From the NCBI GenBank assembly GCA_032027125.1, contig JAVSMQ010000001.1, positions 858,196 through 922,195 of the forward strand: DNA of 64,000 bases, written 5' to 3'. Positions 7,955 through 16,840 of the stretch are shown here, one piece after another. The notes beneath the pieces are model-generated. The model worked only from the letters and a program-made list of their open reading frames with translations. It did no database searches and was not told where the DNA came from. The DNA comes from JANJTB01 sp032027125 (lineage in GTDB: Bacteria > Bacteroidota > Ignavibacteria > Kapaibacteriales > UBA2268). The translations under genes and the position numbers were made by a program. Numbering within the stretch: the first letter of the stretch is position 1; each line of letters starts with the position of its first letter.

Positions 7955-9883
7955 TTATCTTGTAATTTCCCTGAGATATTTATCGGCTGACTGATTTTGC
8001 GGCAAAATTTGTAATGCAGTCCGGTACGCCTTTTCTGCAGTTACTTTGTCTCCGGTAGCAGCGGCATACCTTCCGATATTTACAAGATTCATCGAAGCCA
8101 TTTCCAGAATACCTATCTCAAGGTGGCTTTTTGTATCTTTCGGATATTTTATAAATCTATCGAGGATGAGATTATCTATATTAACTTTAAACGGCATCTG
8201 AATTCTCTCTAATTTGAAGGCAAATCCTACAGGAATTATATTATACCCCTTTAATGGCTCCGCATCCGCTCCGGAATTCATATAATCAAAAGTTACATAA
8301 ACAGGTCGTTTATCAATATTGCTTTCAATAAAACATTTGAGCAGGTCGGTAAAACTTTGCTGTATTGCCGGATACTCAGAAGCGTCCAATCCCGCTTCAA
8401 ATTTGTTAAGGTCAACCATATAAACATCTAACTGCTCCTTGCACTGTGATATCTGCTCAGGATGCCATTTCTTAAGCTGAAGCGGATACCAAGTCCGCCT
8501 GAGCAGTTCTTTCTCAATCAATACAATATCAGGGCGGTAATTCTCAACTTTCTGCAGATACCAAAAAGCACTTACCCAATAATCCCATTGAGCAGAAATA
8601 ATCACGGCATCGCGTCCGAGATTATCTACAACATTCCGCGTATAGTCATAAACAAGATAATTATCCGATTTGTCATTTTCCGAATAATTTATACCGATAT
8701 TTATAAAAGGAATCAAAATAACTACATATTTCAGTTTATCTAACTTCTCTGCAAGCAGTAAAAAGCCTGCTGCAGAAATTATAAGCATCGCATAAATTGC
8801 CAAATAAAAATAAACATCAATATCGTGTATAGAATAATTGACGGAATAAATAATACAGGAAATAATCAGAATTACAAAAAACCATAGATATTCACGATAT
8901 GATTTTGACAATCTGTACAATCCTGCAAAAAAAGCGATGATACCGATTATACCGAGATTATACGGAATTTTTGAGATGAATTTTCCAAGATTCATCCATG
9001 CTGTTTCCATTCCCGAAAACATCCATACCTGATACTGTTTGCCCTGAACATGGTAAAGAAATTTGTCAAATCCGCGATGAACATATCCCCAGTTAAATTC
9101 AGGCTCTGCCATACTTCTAACCGGCATGTAAATATAAATAGATGCTCCGGCAATTATCATCAGCATTATAAAAAGCATTTGTTTGACTCTTGGTTTACTG
9201 AAATCAAATTTATTGCCCGGAGTTTTGAAATAAAGATATGTGACTGCCGGTATGATAAGTACAGTAGTCAGATGATTTGCAAAACTCAATCCAACCATAA
9301 GACCGCTAAGCATAAAGAATTTTTTCTCACCGCTTTCGGAAGTAATTCCTTTGAAAAAAAGAAATAATGATAAATTAATCAGAAGAAACTGGAAGGGATA
9401 TACTTCAAATACAACAGCCTGCTCCCATACCAGCGAAGAAAATGCAAAACCGAAAGCCATTGCTATTGATATAATTTCAATAACAATGCTTCCCGACAAA
9501 GGTGAATCGGATATTTCAACAGTTTTTTGAGGTTTATACTTTTTAGTTTTTTTTGTTTGCGACTCTGTTATTTTCAGTATTTTCAAATTTTCAAGAAATA
9601 GTCTGATTGTATAATAAAATATCACAGCCGACGAAGCCGCAAATACAGCGGAAAGTACATTGAGCTGATATACGACTGTCCATCCGAATGGAATCAGAGT
9701 CCACAGGTGGCTTATTATTGACAGCAAAGGATAGCCGCTTGAATGTGCAATGCCTGAAAAATAGGCTACACCAGCCAGTTCGCCGTTATCTGTAAATGAT
9801 ACTGTCGGGCTTAAAGTAATGATGTAAACGATGAGACTGACCAAAAAAATCAGCGACGGGAATAGATATTTATTAAATTTCAT
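7955..9883 (-). CDS. DUF2723 multi-pass membrane protein with C-terminal TPR-like segment
   Basis: The 642-residue protein opens with a membrane helix and the TVSFTDNGELAGVAYFSG motif, followed by HSSGYPL, the hallmark of DUF2723 (PF11028), a GT-C-like family that includes TMEM260-type O-mannosyltransferases. About ten hydrophobic segments span residues 10-400. A soluble region follows, and the last 50 residues contain a TPR-like unit (AEKAYRTALQILPQNQSA). It probably transfers sugars from a lipid carrier on the outer face of the inner membrane; the acceptor is unknown. Such genes are common in Bacteroidota, where T9SS cargo and surface proteins are often glycosylated. Confidence 0.85.
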   Translation of the reverse strand: MKFNKYLFPSLIFLVSLIVYIITLSPTVSFTDNGELAGVAYFSGIAHSSGYPLLSIISHLWTLIPFGWTVVYQLNVLSAVFAASSAVIFYYTIRLFLENLKILKITESQTKKTKKYKPQKTVEISDSPLSGSIVIEIISIAMAFGFAFSSLVWEQAVVFEVYPFQFLLINLSLFLFFKGITSESGEKKFFMLSGLMVGLSFANHLTTVLIIPAVTYLYFKTPGNKFDFSKPRVKQMLFIMLMIIAGASIYIYMPVRSMAEPEFNWGYVHRGFDKFLYHVQGKQYQVWMFSGMETAWMNLGKFISKIPYNLGIIGIIAFFAGLYRLSKSYREYLWFFVILIISCIIYSVNYSIHDIDVYFYLAIYAMLIISAAGFLLLAEKLDKLKYVVILIPFINIGINYSENDKSDNYLVYDYTRNVVDNLGRDAVIISAQWDYWVSAFWYLQKVENYRPDIVLIEKELLRRTWYPLQLKKWHPEQISQCKEQLDVYMVDLNKFEAGLDASEYPAIQQSFTDLLKCFIESNIDKRPVYVTFDYMNSGADAEPLKGYNIIPVGFAFKLERIQMPFKVNIDNLILDRFIKYPKDTKSHLEIGILEMASMNLVNIGRYAAATGDKVTAEKAYRTALQILPQNQSADKYLREITR

Positions 9884-10160
9884 ATTTTAGTATACTTGGT
9901 GAAAACTGTCATTAACTAATGATTTGAAAAATTTAATCATTCAATTATTCAAATCAACTTAATTTTAAAATTCAAATATAAGGAGATTTTGCGAATTAAT
10001 CCGTTAATCACTGATTTTTCATTAGAATAAGTATCAATATATTTATAAAATATGTAAAATGTTTCAATATATTTTAAAATTACCTTTTTGAAGTGTACCG
10101 CTGGATATAGATTGAATGTAATATTGCTGATTTGTCTAATTACGAATTAATTTGATTTCA

Positions 10161-10460
10161 GCACCGCAGGTGCGACCTGTTAGTAGAAACCATTAAACAG
10201 GACAAACCTTATAGCACCGGAGGTGTGAACTGTTAGTAGAAAACGAAGATTCTACATAACAAACTGTATAGCACCGCAGGTGCGACCTGTTAGTAGAAAA
10301 TGAAGATTTACATAATAAACCGTATAGCACCGGAGGTGCGAACTGTTAGTAGAAACCATTAAACAGGACAAACCNTNTAGCACCGNAGGTGCGAACTGTT
10401 AGTAGAAACCATTAAACAGGACAAACCGTATAGCACCGGAGGTGCGAACTGTTAGTAGAN
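10161..10460 (+). repeat. REP array: six direct copies of a hairpin plus TGTTAGTAGAAA tail
   Basis: Copies start at 10161, 10214, 10271, 10327, 10380 and 10433 (periods 53-57 bp). Each has a GCACC-GSA-GGTGC hairpin (one copy ends GGTGT) followed by GAMCTGTTAGTAGAAA. Spacers are mostly the same sentence (CCATTAAACAGGACAAACC) or an AGATT...ACATAA variant. They abut the 3' end of a RAYT transposase gene, and related hairpins in the opposite orientation lie at its 5' side. Upstream, 9884-10160 is AT-rich and shows no gene. Confidence 0.9.
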
Positions 10461-10924
10461 NNNATNNAANANNANNNANNNAAATATTTTTCATTATAAT
10501 CAATTTCGTATAATTTCAAAAATTCAAGAAATTCTTCTTTGAACGATTTTTGATTATGATGTTTTTCCTGATTGATTATATACTGAACTACATTATTCAT
10601 TTGACTCTTGGAATATGAAAAAGCTCCATAACCGGTTTGCCATGAAAATTTTCCTTTTATCCAATGTTTTTCATTGATAAAATGTGAAGAGTTAGCTTTT
10701 ATATCTCTAACTAAATCTGACAGATTAACTGAAGGCGATAACGATAACAATATATGAACATGGTCAGGCATGCAAAATATTGAAATTAGTTTTTGTTCTC
10801 TTTTCCGAATTATTCCGAAAATATACTTTTGCAATTCTTCACGATTATAGGATTGAATTAAATTTTCTCTACCATTTACAGCGAAAACAATTTGAATATA
10901 AATTTGTGAATATGTATTATCCAT
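10412..10924 (-). CDS. REP-associated tyrosine transposase (RAYT, Y1/IS200-like)
   Basis: The protein starts at ATG 10924 (MDNTYSQIYIQIVFAV) and matches the Y1 transposase fold (PF01797). It has the HUH metal-binding motif MPDHVHILLSL (HVH), KANSSHFINEKH, and a Tyr-containing helix near MNNVVQYIINQEKHH, after which NQKSFKEEFLEFLKLYEIDYNEKY gives the usual RAYT C-terminus. RAYTs nick single-stranded REP hairpins and are thought to disperse them. Coding past the EKY at about 10482 is unreliable: the next 22 bases are ambiguous and the remaining residues read through a REP copy, so the real stop probably lies in the masked bases. The gene is bracketed by REPs, a single-gene system. Confidence 0.88.
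   Translation of the reverse strand: MDNTYSQIYIQIVFAVNGRENLIQSYNREELQKYIFGIIRKREQKLISIFCMPDHVHILLSLSPSVNLSDLVRDIKANSSHFINEKHWIKGKFSWQTGYGAFSYSKSQMNNVVQYIINQEKHHNQKSFKEEFLEFLKLYEIDYNEKYXXXXXXXXSTNSSHLRCYTVCPV
10460..10481. other. Ambiguous-base block at RAYT/REP junction (assembly merge)
   Basis: Fifteen Ns and seven called bases. All seven (A, T, A, A, A, A, A at offsets 5, 6, 9, 10, 12, 15, 19) match the REP spacer that follows the other copies. Beyond 10481 the sequence is unique gene sequence. The block looks like a consensus of the repeat spacer and the true gene end. Single Ns at 10375, 10377 and 10386 lie in the same array. Confidence 0.75.
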
Positions 10925-10990
10925 TTTTTTACCCACCAAATAATATTACAGGTCGCTCCTACAGAGCTTTTTTCATAATTACTTAGAATA

Positions 10991-11072
10991 TTTTTTCTAC
11001 TAACAGCGAACTCCTTTGGAGTTAAGACATAATTCGATTTTCTCACTACTAACAGCGAACTTCTCCGAAATT
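10991..11072 (-). repeat. Two inverted REP units upstream of the RAYT gene
   Basis: Read on the minus strand, unit R1 (10991-11023) is AACTCC-AAA-GGAGTT followed by CGCTGTTAGTAGAAAA. Unit R2 (11046-11072) is AATTTC-GGA-GAAGTT followed by CGCTGTTAGTAG. Both keep the tail of the array on the other side of the transposase, while their stems differ but still pair (R2 has one G-T wobble). The rest of 10940-11186 has no gene. Confidence 0.8.
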
Positions 11073-11186
11073 ATGATAATTTTTGGTTTAGAAATCTACT
11101 AAACCGTCAAATATTATGTAAATAATCACAACTTCCATCATTCAAAAGTAGTATGTCAATGCCCAAACAATTGAGTTCTAAATTCT

Positions 11187-11564
11187 TTATTTTTGAGTTG
11201 AATCGAAAATATCTAACATTTCAATTTCTAATTTTGAGTAATCTGCGACATTTCTTGTAACTAAAATCAAATTATTAATTTGGGCAGTGGCTGATATTAA
11301 ATTGTCTGCAATTTTAATTTTTTTACTGATAAGATTATTTAAAGCTTTTTTTACTATCGAAATATCTATTTCATAAATATGAAAAATATTTAGAAAATTT
11401 TCTACTTTAATCCGGTCATCTGAATTATAACCATAAGCTAAAACTTCATAATATGTTATTATTGAAATTGAGGATTCATTAAAATTCTTTGATATAAATT
11501 CAGTAGCCTGCGGAATATTGTTGAGATGATAAATAATTATATTGGAATCGAGTAAATACATCAT
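11187..11564 (-). CDS. vapC: VapC-like PIN-domain toxin
   Basis: The 125-residue protein has the PIN-domain acidic residues in order: D6 in LLDSNIIIYH, E40 in ITYYEVLA, D87 in IADNLISATA and D108 after the TRN motif (VTRNVADY). Length and layout are typical of VapC RNases, which cut tRNA or rRNA when freed from their antitoxin. Its start overlaps the antitoxin gene's end by 4 bp, the usual coupled arrangement. All expected catalytic acids are present, so it is probably functional. The pair sits just beyond a RAYT/REP locus, in accessory DNA. Confidence 0.88.
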   Translation of the reverse strand: MMYLLDSNIIIYHLNNIPQATEFISKNFNESSISIITYYEVLAYGYNSDDRIKVENFLNIFHIYEIDISIVKKALNNLISKKIKIADNLISATAQINNLILVTRNVADYSKLEIEMLDIFDSTQK

Positions 11565-11794
11565 ATTTCAAGTTCCCAATCTTGCCGGATTTTCTGCTGC
11601 CATTCTATCGGATTAGTGGTTTTTCCTGCTAATATTCCGGCAGTATTTTTAATTAAATTCAATACATCGTTATTCCCGTTAGTACTTCTTTTGCTTACTT
11701 CGCTTATTACAATTTCAATTTGATTATTCAGCATATTTTCAGGTATATTTAATATATACTTATTACTTACCGGAGTTATAATTTCTCTTAACAT
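11561..11794 (-). CDS. Antitoxin of the PIN toxin pair
   Basis: This 77-residue protein precedes the PIN toxin with a 4-bp overlap. The N-terminal half (EIITPVSNKYILNIPENML) is beta-rich, as in AbrB- or Phd-like DNA-binding antitoxins. The C-terminal half (NPIEWQQKIRQDWELEI) is the likely toxin-wrapping tail. The family cannot be named from sequence alone, so the antitoxin call rests mainly on position and size. It probably represses its own promoter together with the toxin. Confidence 0.7.
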   Translation of the reverse strand: MLREIITPVSNKYILNIPENMLNNQIEIVISEVSKRSTNGNNDVLNLIKNTAGILAGKTTNPIEWQQKIRQDWELEI

Positions 11795-11890
11795 ATTTTC
11801 CTCATAAAATCATTTCATTATAATTAGACACTATAAATAATGAAAAATTGTATAAACTTGCAAACACAATTTCATTTTATTATTCAATTT

Positions 11891-13198
11891 CTACTCCACC
11901 ACCAAAAACTTACCTGAATAAACATTATTGCCATCTTTCAGATTCATTAAATATGTTCCGTTAGGTAGTTTGAGAGGAGTTGTAAATTCCGAACCGTTGA
12001 GCTGTAAATCAAGTTGACTGACTAATTTCCCATTAATATCAAATATTTCGATATTTACCTTGTTGCTAACAGACTGAATGCCTGATATAGTCAGAGTTCC
12101 TTTCTGATAAGAAGCCTGAATTATTGTATTTTCAGACTTGTTTTGTACATTGCTGAAAATTTTATTCAAATCAAATGCAATTATAATAGCACCCTTATCA
12201 GGGTAACCTGTTCCTGAATAAAGTATTTTTTTTGTTGTATTTGTTAGTAGCCAACGACCAAAATATTCTGGGAACTCGTAAATATCAGTTCTTTTATCAT
12301 CAGATAACCTGAATACTGAAATAAATTTTGAATTAATTCCAATATTATTTTTATCTATCCATGAAAAACCTGAGATTGAAAGGCTTGTATTTGATAGTGA
12401 ATAATTTTTAAATTCAGTAAAATCATTAACATCAAAGACACTGATTTCACCAATTTTTTTAAAAGCAACCAATCTATTATCCGGAGAAAATTCAATCTTA
12501 GTAGTTGTAAAATTATTATTTTCTTTTCTTTCCAATTCCTTAATCAGCTTATTGGTTTTTGCATCCCACAATTTTAGAGAAGAATATGAAGGGGAAGTAC
12601 CGGTATAAAGATATCCGCCTGTAGCAAAGAAACGGCCGTCGGGAGAAAAGGCAATACGATCAAGCAATTCTTCTGTTCTTATATATATTCGTTGTTCTGT
12701 TTCTAAATCAAGAATGACTACTGAAGAATCATGACCCGTGGAACCTCCTATTCCTCTATAGGTAATTTTATTTGTATTTGGTATAAAACTTACTCTTCCT
12801 CCTATTCCTACGGACTTGGAAACACCAGTTTCTAAATCCATTACTATAACTCCGTCGAATGAAGTCACAAGATACTTGCCGTCATCCGAAATATCAATAG
12901 ATTCGATATTATACTTATCTGAAAATTTAGGTAATTCTCTTATGAGTTTCCCGGTATTACCGTCAATCTCAAAAACCTTGAGTTCGATAACAGGTTGTCC
13001 GAGACCATCATTCGAACCATTTCTGTAAGCAAATATATTCCCGTTCGGATGGACTGCAAATCCATCAATACGCCCAATAGAAGAATCAGCAACCCAAAGA
13101 ATATTCGGGTCAGGCTCCTGAGCAACTGCTTTTTGCAGATTAAAAATATTAGCACCGATTAAGACCAGTACAGCAAGAATTAATAGTTTCATTTTCAT
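11891..13198 (-). CDS. Secreted WD40-like propeller protein with T9SS sorting domain
   Basis: The 435-residue protein has a signal peptide (KLLILAVLVLIGANIFNL, then AVAQ). Repeats of the form FAVHPNGNIFAY, DISDDGKYLVTSFDG, AFSPDGRFFATGG and EFSPDNRLVAF, with intervening LWDAKTNKLI, show a WD40/YVTN-type propeller across residues 30-350. The last about 75 residues are a T9SS sorting domain (VNIEIFDINGKLVSQ, LPNGTYLMNLKDG, ending SGKFLVVE). This domain is of a different subtype sequence from the three at the left of the window. The ATG at 13192 is an equally good start. Role unknown; surface location inferred. Confidence 0.85.
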   Translation of the reverse strand: MKMKLLILAVLVLIGANIFNLQKAVAQEPDPNILWVADSSIGRIDGFAVHPNGNIFAYRNGSNDGLGQPVIELKVFEIDGNTGKLIRELPKFSDKYNIESIDISDDGKYLVTSFDGVIVMDLETGVSKSVGIGGRVSFIPNTNKITYRGIGGSTGHDSSVVILDLETEQRIYIRTEELLDRIAFSPDGRFFATGGYLYTGTSPSYSSLKLWDAKTNKLIKELERKENNNFTTTKIEFSPDNRLVAFKKIGEISVFDVNDFTEFKNYSLSNTSLSISGFSWIDKNNIGINSKFISVFRLSDDKRTDIYEFPEYFGRWLLTNTTKKILYSGTGYPDKGAIIIAFDLNKIFSNVQNKSENTIIQASYQKGTLTISGIQSVSNKVNIEIFDINGKLVSQLDLQLNGSEFTTPLKLPNGTYLMNLKDGNNVYSGKFLVVE

Positions 13199-13290
13199 AA
13201 TTTTTCCAATTCTAAAATTGTTATTTTAAAAATGCACTTCATCATACATTGACTAACACATTAAACCGGAAAAAGTCTCAAAGAAAAATA

Positions 13291-13326
13291 AAAAAGCCGT
13301 AAAACTTATTAGAATTACGGCTTTTT
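13291..13326 (-). terminator. Rho-independent terminator of the ATP synthase operon
   Basis: AAAAAGCCGTAA at 13291-13302 pairs with TTACGGCTTTTT at 13315-13326 around a 12-nt loop. On the minus strand the stem is followed by a T run, placed 18 bp after the atpG stop. Confidence 0.85.
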
Positions 13327-13343
13327 TTGAAAATATTGTTATA

Positions 13344-14249
13344 TCAGCTTGCTCTGAGTGATTCCGCACCGCCTACAATTTCGAGCATCTCGGTTGTAAT
13401 GGATGCCTGACGTGCTTTATTATACTGTAGTTCGAGCGCAGATACAAGTTCGTTGGCATTGCGTGTAGCATTATCCATAGCAAATCTTCTTGCGGCTTGC
13501 TCAGCAGCATTTGATTCGAGTAATGAACGCCAGATTTTGATATTAACGAGTTTTGGAAGCAAATCATCAAGTATGGATTTTTGGTCAGGCTCGAAAATAT
13601 AATTAATATTAGTTTCTTCGGCTTTCTTTGCTTTGCGGATTAATACTGATTCACCGGATACAATCGGCAATATACTGCGAAGAGTAGGTATCTGTTTCAT
13701 CACATTTATAAACTCATTGCCAAAAATCATAATCTTATCATACTTCTGCTCAATAAAGTCAAATTCAAACGATTCAACTATTTCGCGTGCGACATCGAAA
13801 TTCAAAGCAGAAAATAATCCCGGATATTCGGCTGCAATTTCATAGTGACGTTTTTTAAAGAAGCTGACTGCTTTTTTACCGACAGTTATCAACTTAACGT
13901 TAGCACCCGGATAATCTTTTGGAATTTGAACATCTAACAAATTCACTGTATCCTTAAAAAGATTCGAATTAAAACTTCCGCATAGACCGCGGTCGGAAGA
14001 TACTACAATAAGTAGAATATTTTTTACTTCACTTGATTCACGCAGAAGAGGATTATCATAATCAGTGCCGAGTGATGAAGAAACATTCGATAGTATCATG
14101 TCGAGTTTTTCAAAATACGGACGGGCAGATTCAATGGCAGTCTGAGCCCTTTTGAGCTTGGAAGATGAAACCATCTTCATTGCTGAAGTGATTTTGGCTG
14201 TATTCTTAACGCCCTTAATTCTACTTTTAATGTCTCTTAAAGTTGCCAT
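13344..14249 (-). CDS. atpG: ATP synthase F1 subunit gamma
   Basis: The 301-residue protein has the conserved N-terminal helix (MATLRDIKSRIKGVKNTAKITSAMKMVSSSKL) and the C-terminal helix (MDNATRNANELVSALELQYNKARQASITTEMLEIVGGAESL) that form the rotating shaft inside the alpha3beta3 ring; both are given here in description of the coiled-coil. A VVSSDRGLCGSFN motif lies near residue 80. It is the last gene of the atp operon, separated from atpA by hldD, and followed by a terminator. Length is slightly above the usual 285-290. Confidence 0.97.
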   Translation of the reverse strand: MATLRDIKSRIKGVKNTAKITSAMKMVSSSKLKRAQTAIESARPYFEKLDMILSNVSSSLGTDYDNPLLRESSEVKNILLIVVSSDRGLCGSFNSNLFKDTVNLLDVQIPKDYPGANVKLITVGKKAVSFFKKRHYEIAAEYPGLFSALNFDVAREIVESFEFDFIEQKYDKIMIFGNEFINVMKQIPTLRSILPIVSGESVLIRKAKKAEETNINYIFEPDQKSILDDLLPKLVNIKIWRSLLESNAAEQAARRFAMDNATRNANELVSALELQYNKARQASITTEMLEIVGGAESLRAS

Positions 14250-14264
14250 TTCTAATCCTAATTC

Positions 14265-15230
14265 TTAGTAAATCAAAAAATTCTGTGAGAGATAATTCCG
14301 AACATAATCGTTGACGGAAGATTCAAGCGGGCGGGGCTGAAATGCAATACCCTTGCCAATCATTTTTCCCATATCGGCTTGTGTAAAATTCTGATATTGA
14401 TTAATCAAATTTTCCGGCATCAAGACATACTCAATTTCCGGCTGAATACCGAGAGCCAGAAAAACAGCATTAGCCAAATCATTCCATGAGCGGGCTTTAC
14501 CTGTTCCGATATTGTAAATACCGGCTGATGAAGTATTTTGGAATAACTCCCAAATCATATCACAGGCATCCTTGACATAAATAAAATCTCTTTGCTGCCC
14601 GCCGTCGGGATATAAATCGGTAGTAGATTTGAACAGTCTTACTTTTCCGGTTTCGACAATCTGTTTGTATGACTTATATACCATACTTGCCATACTGCCT
14701 TTACTGTATTCGTTTGGTCCGAACACATTAAAGAATTTCAAACCTGTAAATAACTTATCATAACCGTTACGAATTGTCCAGAGGTCAAAAATATGTTTTG
14801 AGAATCCGTATCCGTTTAAAGGGGTCAGAGAGTCAAAATCACTGTCTGAATAACCCTTTGAACCGTCGCCGTAAGTTGCTGCAGAACTTGCATAAATAAA
14901 TCTGATATTATTCCTGACTGCATATTCCGCTAAATCAATTGAATATGAATAATTATTATCAAGAAGGTAATCAGCATCGGTTTCAGTAGTTGACGAGCAG
15001 GCACCGAAATGAAAAATTGCAGTAATTCTGCCGTCATAGAAGCCGCTTTTCAACAAATTACGAAATTCCAGCTTATTAACATAATAATTGAACGATTTAC
15101 CGGTAAGATTTTTCCATTTATCCGAATTTCCCAAATGGTCAACAACAAGGACATCAGTGATGCCCTTGTCATTTAAAGTTTTCAGGAAACATGAGCCGAT
15201 AAATCCTGCTCCTCCGGTAAGTACAATCAT
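14265..15230 (-). CDS. hldD: ADP-L-glycero-D-manno-heptose 6-epimerase
   Basis: The 321-residue extended SDR protein has the NAD(P)-binding GGAGFIGS at residues 6-13, catalytic YGFSKHIFD (Tyr and Lys), and the GLKFFNVFGPNEYSKG and QQRDFIYVKDA motifs specific to HldD/RfaD. It inverts C6 of ADP-D-glycero-manno-heptose for the lipopolysaccharide inner core. It is inserted inside the ATP synthase operon: it overlaps the atpA stop by 4 bp and ends 15 bp before atpG, so it must be co-transcribed with both. The overlap suggests translational coupling. Confidence 0.92.
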   Translation of the reverse strand: MIVLTGGAGFIGSCFLKTLNDKGITDVLVVDHLGNSDKWKNLTGKSFNYYVNKLEFRNLLKSGFYDGRITAIFHFGACSSTTETDADYLLDNNYSYSIDLAEYAVRNNIRFIYASSAATYGDGSKGYSDSDFDSLTPLNGYGFSKHIFDLWTIRNGYDKLFTGLKFFNVFGPNEYSKGSMASMVYKSYKQIVETGKVRLFKSTTDLYPDGGQQRDFIYVKDACDMIWELFQNTSSAGIYNIGTGKARSWNDLANAVFLALGIQPEIEYVLMPENLINQYQNFTQADMGKMIGKGIAFQPRPLESSVNDYVRNYLSQNFLIY

Positions 15231-16789
15231 TTCAGTTGACCGATAGATTTTTTAAAAGTTGAAACAAAACTCTCGACTGCTGCTGCTAATTTTGCATCAT
15301 TCTCTTTAGTGATTTCTTTCAAATCAAGGATATTATTTAGAATATCCGAATGAAGATTTTCAAGGAACTCAAAATATTCAACTTCGAATCTTGCTATATC
15401 GTCGAGCGGAATTTCATCCAGATAACCTTTCGTAGCAGCATAAATCAATACAATCTGTTTATCAACCGAGATAGGGGAAAATTGCTTTTGCTTCAGAACT
15501 TCTGTAAGCAAAGCACCTCTTTTTAATTTTGCCTGAGTAGATTTATCCAAATCGGAACCGAATTTAGAGAATGCCTCAAGTTCGCGGAACATGGCAAGGT
15601 CAAGTTTAAGAGGTCCTGCAATCTTCTTCATGGCTTTAATCTGAGCATTACCGCCCACACGGGAAACAGAGATACCGACATTTAACGCAGGTCTGACACC
15701 TGAATTAAACAAATTCGGCTCAAGATAAATCTGCCCGTCTGTAATAGAAATCACATTTGTAGGGATATAAGCCGATACGTCACCAGCCTGAGTTTCGATA
15801 ACAGGAAGTGCAGTCATCGAACCGCCGCCTTTATCATCAGAGTACTTTGCAGCTCTTTCGAGTAATCTCGAGTGCAGATAGAATATGTCACCCGGATATG
15901 CCTCGCGTCCCGGCGGTCTTCTTAACAGCAGTGAAACCTGACGGTAAGCGGCTGCCTGTTTTGATAAATCATCATAGATAATCAAAGAGTGCATGCCGTT
16001 ATCACGGAAAAATTCACCCATCGAGGCACCGCAATAGGGAGCAATAAACTGCAAAGGTGCAGGATCGGAAGCGTTGGCTGCAACAATAACCGTATAATCC
16101 AAAGCTCCGTACTCTTCAAGATATGAAACTACGTTTGCTACTGTCGAGCCTTTTTGTCCAATTGCCACATAAATACAATAAACAGGTTTTACTCCGCGAA
16201 GTTTAGCTTCTTCAGAATGAGTATATTTTTGATTTATGATAGTATCCAAAGCAATAATAGTCTTTCCTGTCTGACGGTCACCGATAATAAGTTCTCTTTG
16301 ACCGCGGCCTATGGGAATAAGAGCATCAATTGCCTTAATTCCGGTTTGAAGCGGTTCTTTAACCGGTTGTCTGAATATAACGCCCGGTGCTTTCCTTTCA
16401 ATAGGAGAGAACTGCTGTGCATCTATAGGACCTTTACCGTCAATAGGAATACCAAGGGGATTGACAACTCTGCCGAGCAGTTCCATGCCTACAGGAACGG
16501 AGGCAACACGGTTAGTACGTCTGACAATATCTCCTTCCTTTACAAGGCTGTTATCGCCGAAAAGTATCACGCCGACATTGTCTTCCTCAAGATTCAACAC
16601 CATTCCGAATACTTCATTCGGGAACTCAACAAGTTCCGATGCCATAACTTTACTTAATCCGTAAACGCGTGCAACACCGTCACCAATCTGTAGAACGGTA
16701 CCTACTTCGTAAACGTCTGCTTCATTCTCGAAGCCGGATAACTGGCGACGCAATATCGCTGATATTTCTTCCGGACGAACATCTGCCAT
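15227..16789 (-). CDS. atpA: ATP synthase F1 subunit alpha
   Basis: The 520-residue protein shows the Walker A GDRQTGKT at residues 170-177, the IYVAIGQKGSTVA and LIIYDDLSKQAAAYRQ segments, and NVGISVSRVGG with the alpha-subunit arginine finger. It forms the non-catalytic nucleotide sites of the F1 head. It follows atpH after 51 bp, and its 3' end overlaps hldD. The catalytic beta subunit is not in this window. Confidence 0.98.
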   Translation of the reverse strand: MADVRPEEISAILRRQLSGFENEADVYEVGTVLQIGDGVARVYGLSKVMASELVEFPNEVFGMVLNLEEDNVGVILFGDNSLVKEGDIVRRTNRVASVPVGMELLGRVVNPLGIPIDGKGPIDAQQFSPIERKAPGVIFRQPVKEPLQTGIKAIDALIPIGRGQRELIIGDRQTGKTIIALDTIINQKYTHSEEAKLRGVKPVYCIYVAIGQKGSTVANVVSYLEEYGALDYTVIVAANASDPAPLQFIAPYCGASMGEFFRDNGMHSLIIYDDLSKQAAAYRQVSLLLRRPPGREAYPGDIFYLHSRLLERAAKYSDDKGGGSMTALPVIETQAGDVSAYIPTNVISITDGQIYLEPNLFNSGVRPALNVGISVSRVGGNAQIKAMKKIAGPLKLDLAMFRELEAFSKFGSDLDKSTQAKLKRGALLTEVLKQKQFSPISVDKQIVLIYAATKGYLDEIPLDDIARFEVEYFEFLENLHSDILNNILDLKEITKENDAKLAAAVESFVSTFKKSIGQLK

Positions 16790-16840
16790 TATTAATTACC
16801 TTTATATAATTTCTGTTTTTTTTTCATTTTTCAATATTAA

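Noticed and set aside
10161..10460. CRISPR-like array (29-bp repeats, 24-28-bp spacers)
   Set aside because: Spacers are repeated and not unique, repeats are hairpins with a RAYT tail, there are no cas genes, and the transposase adjoins.
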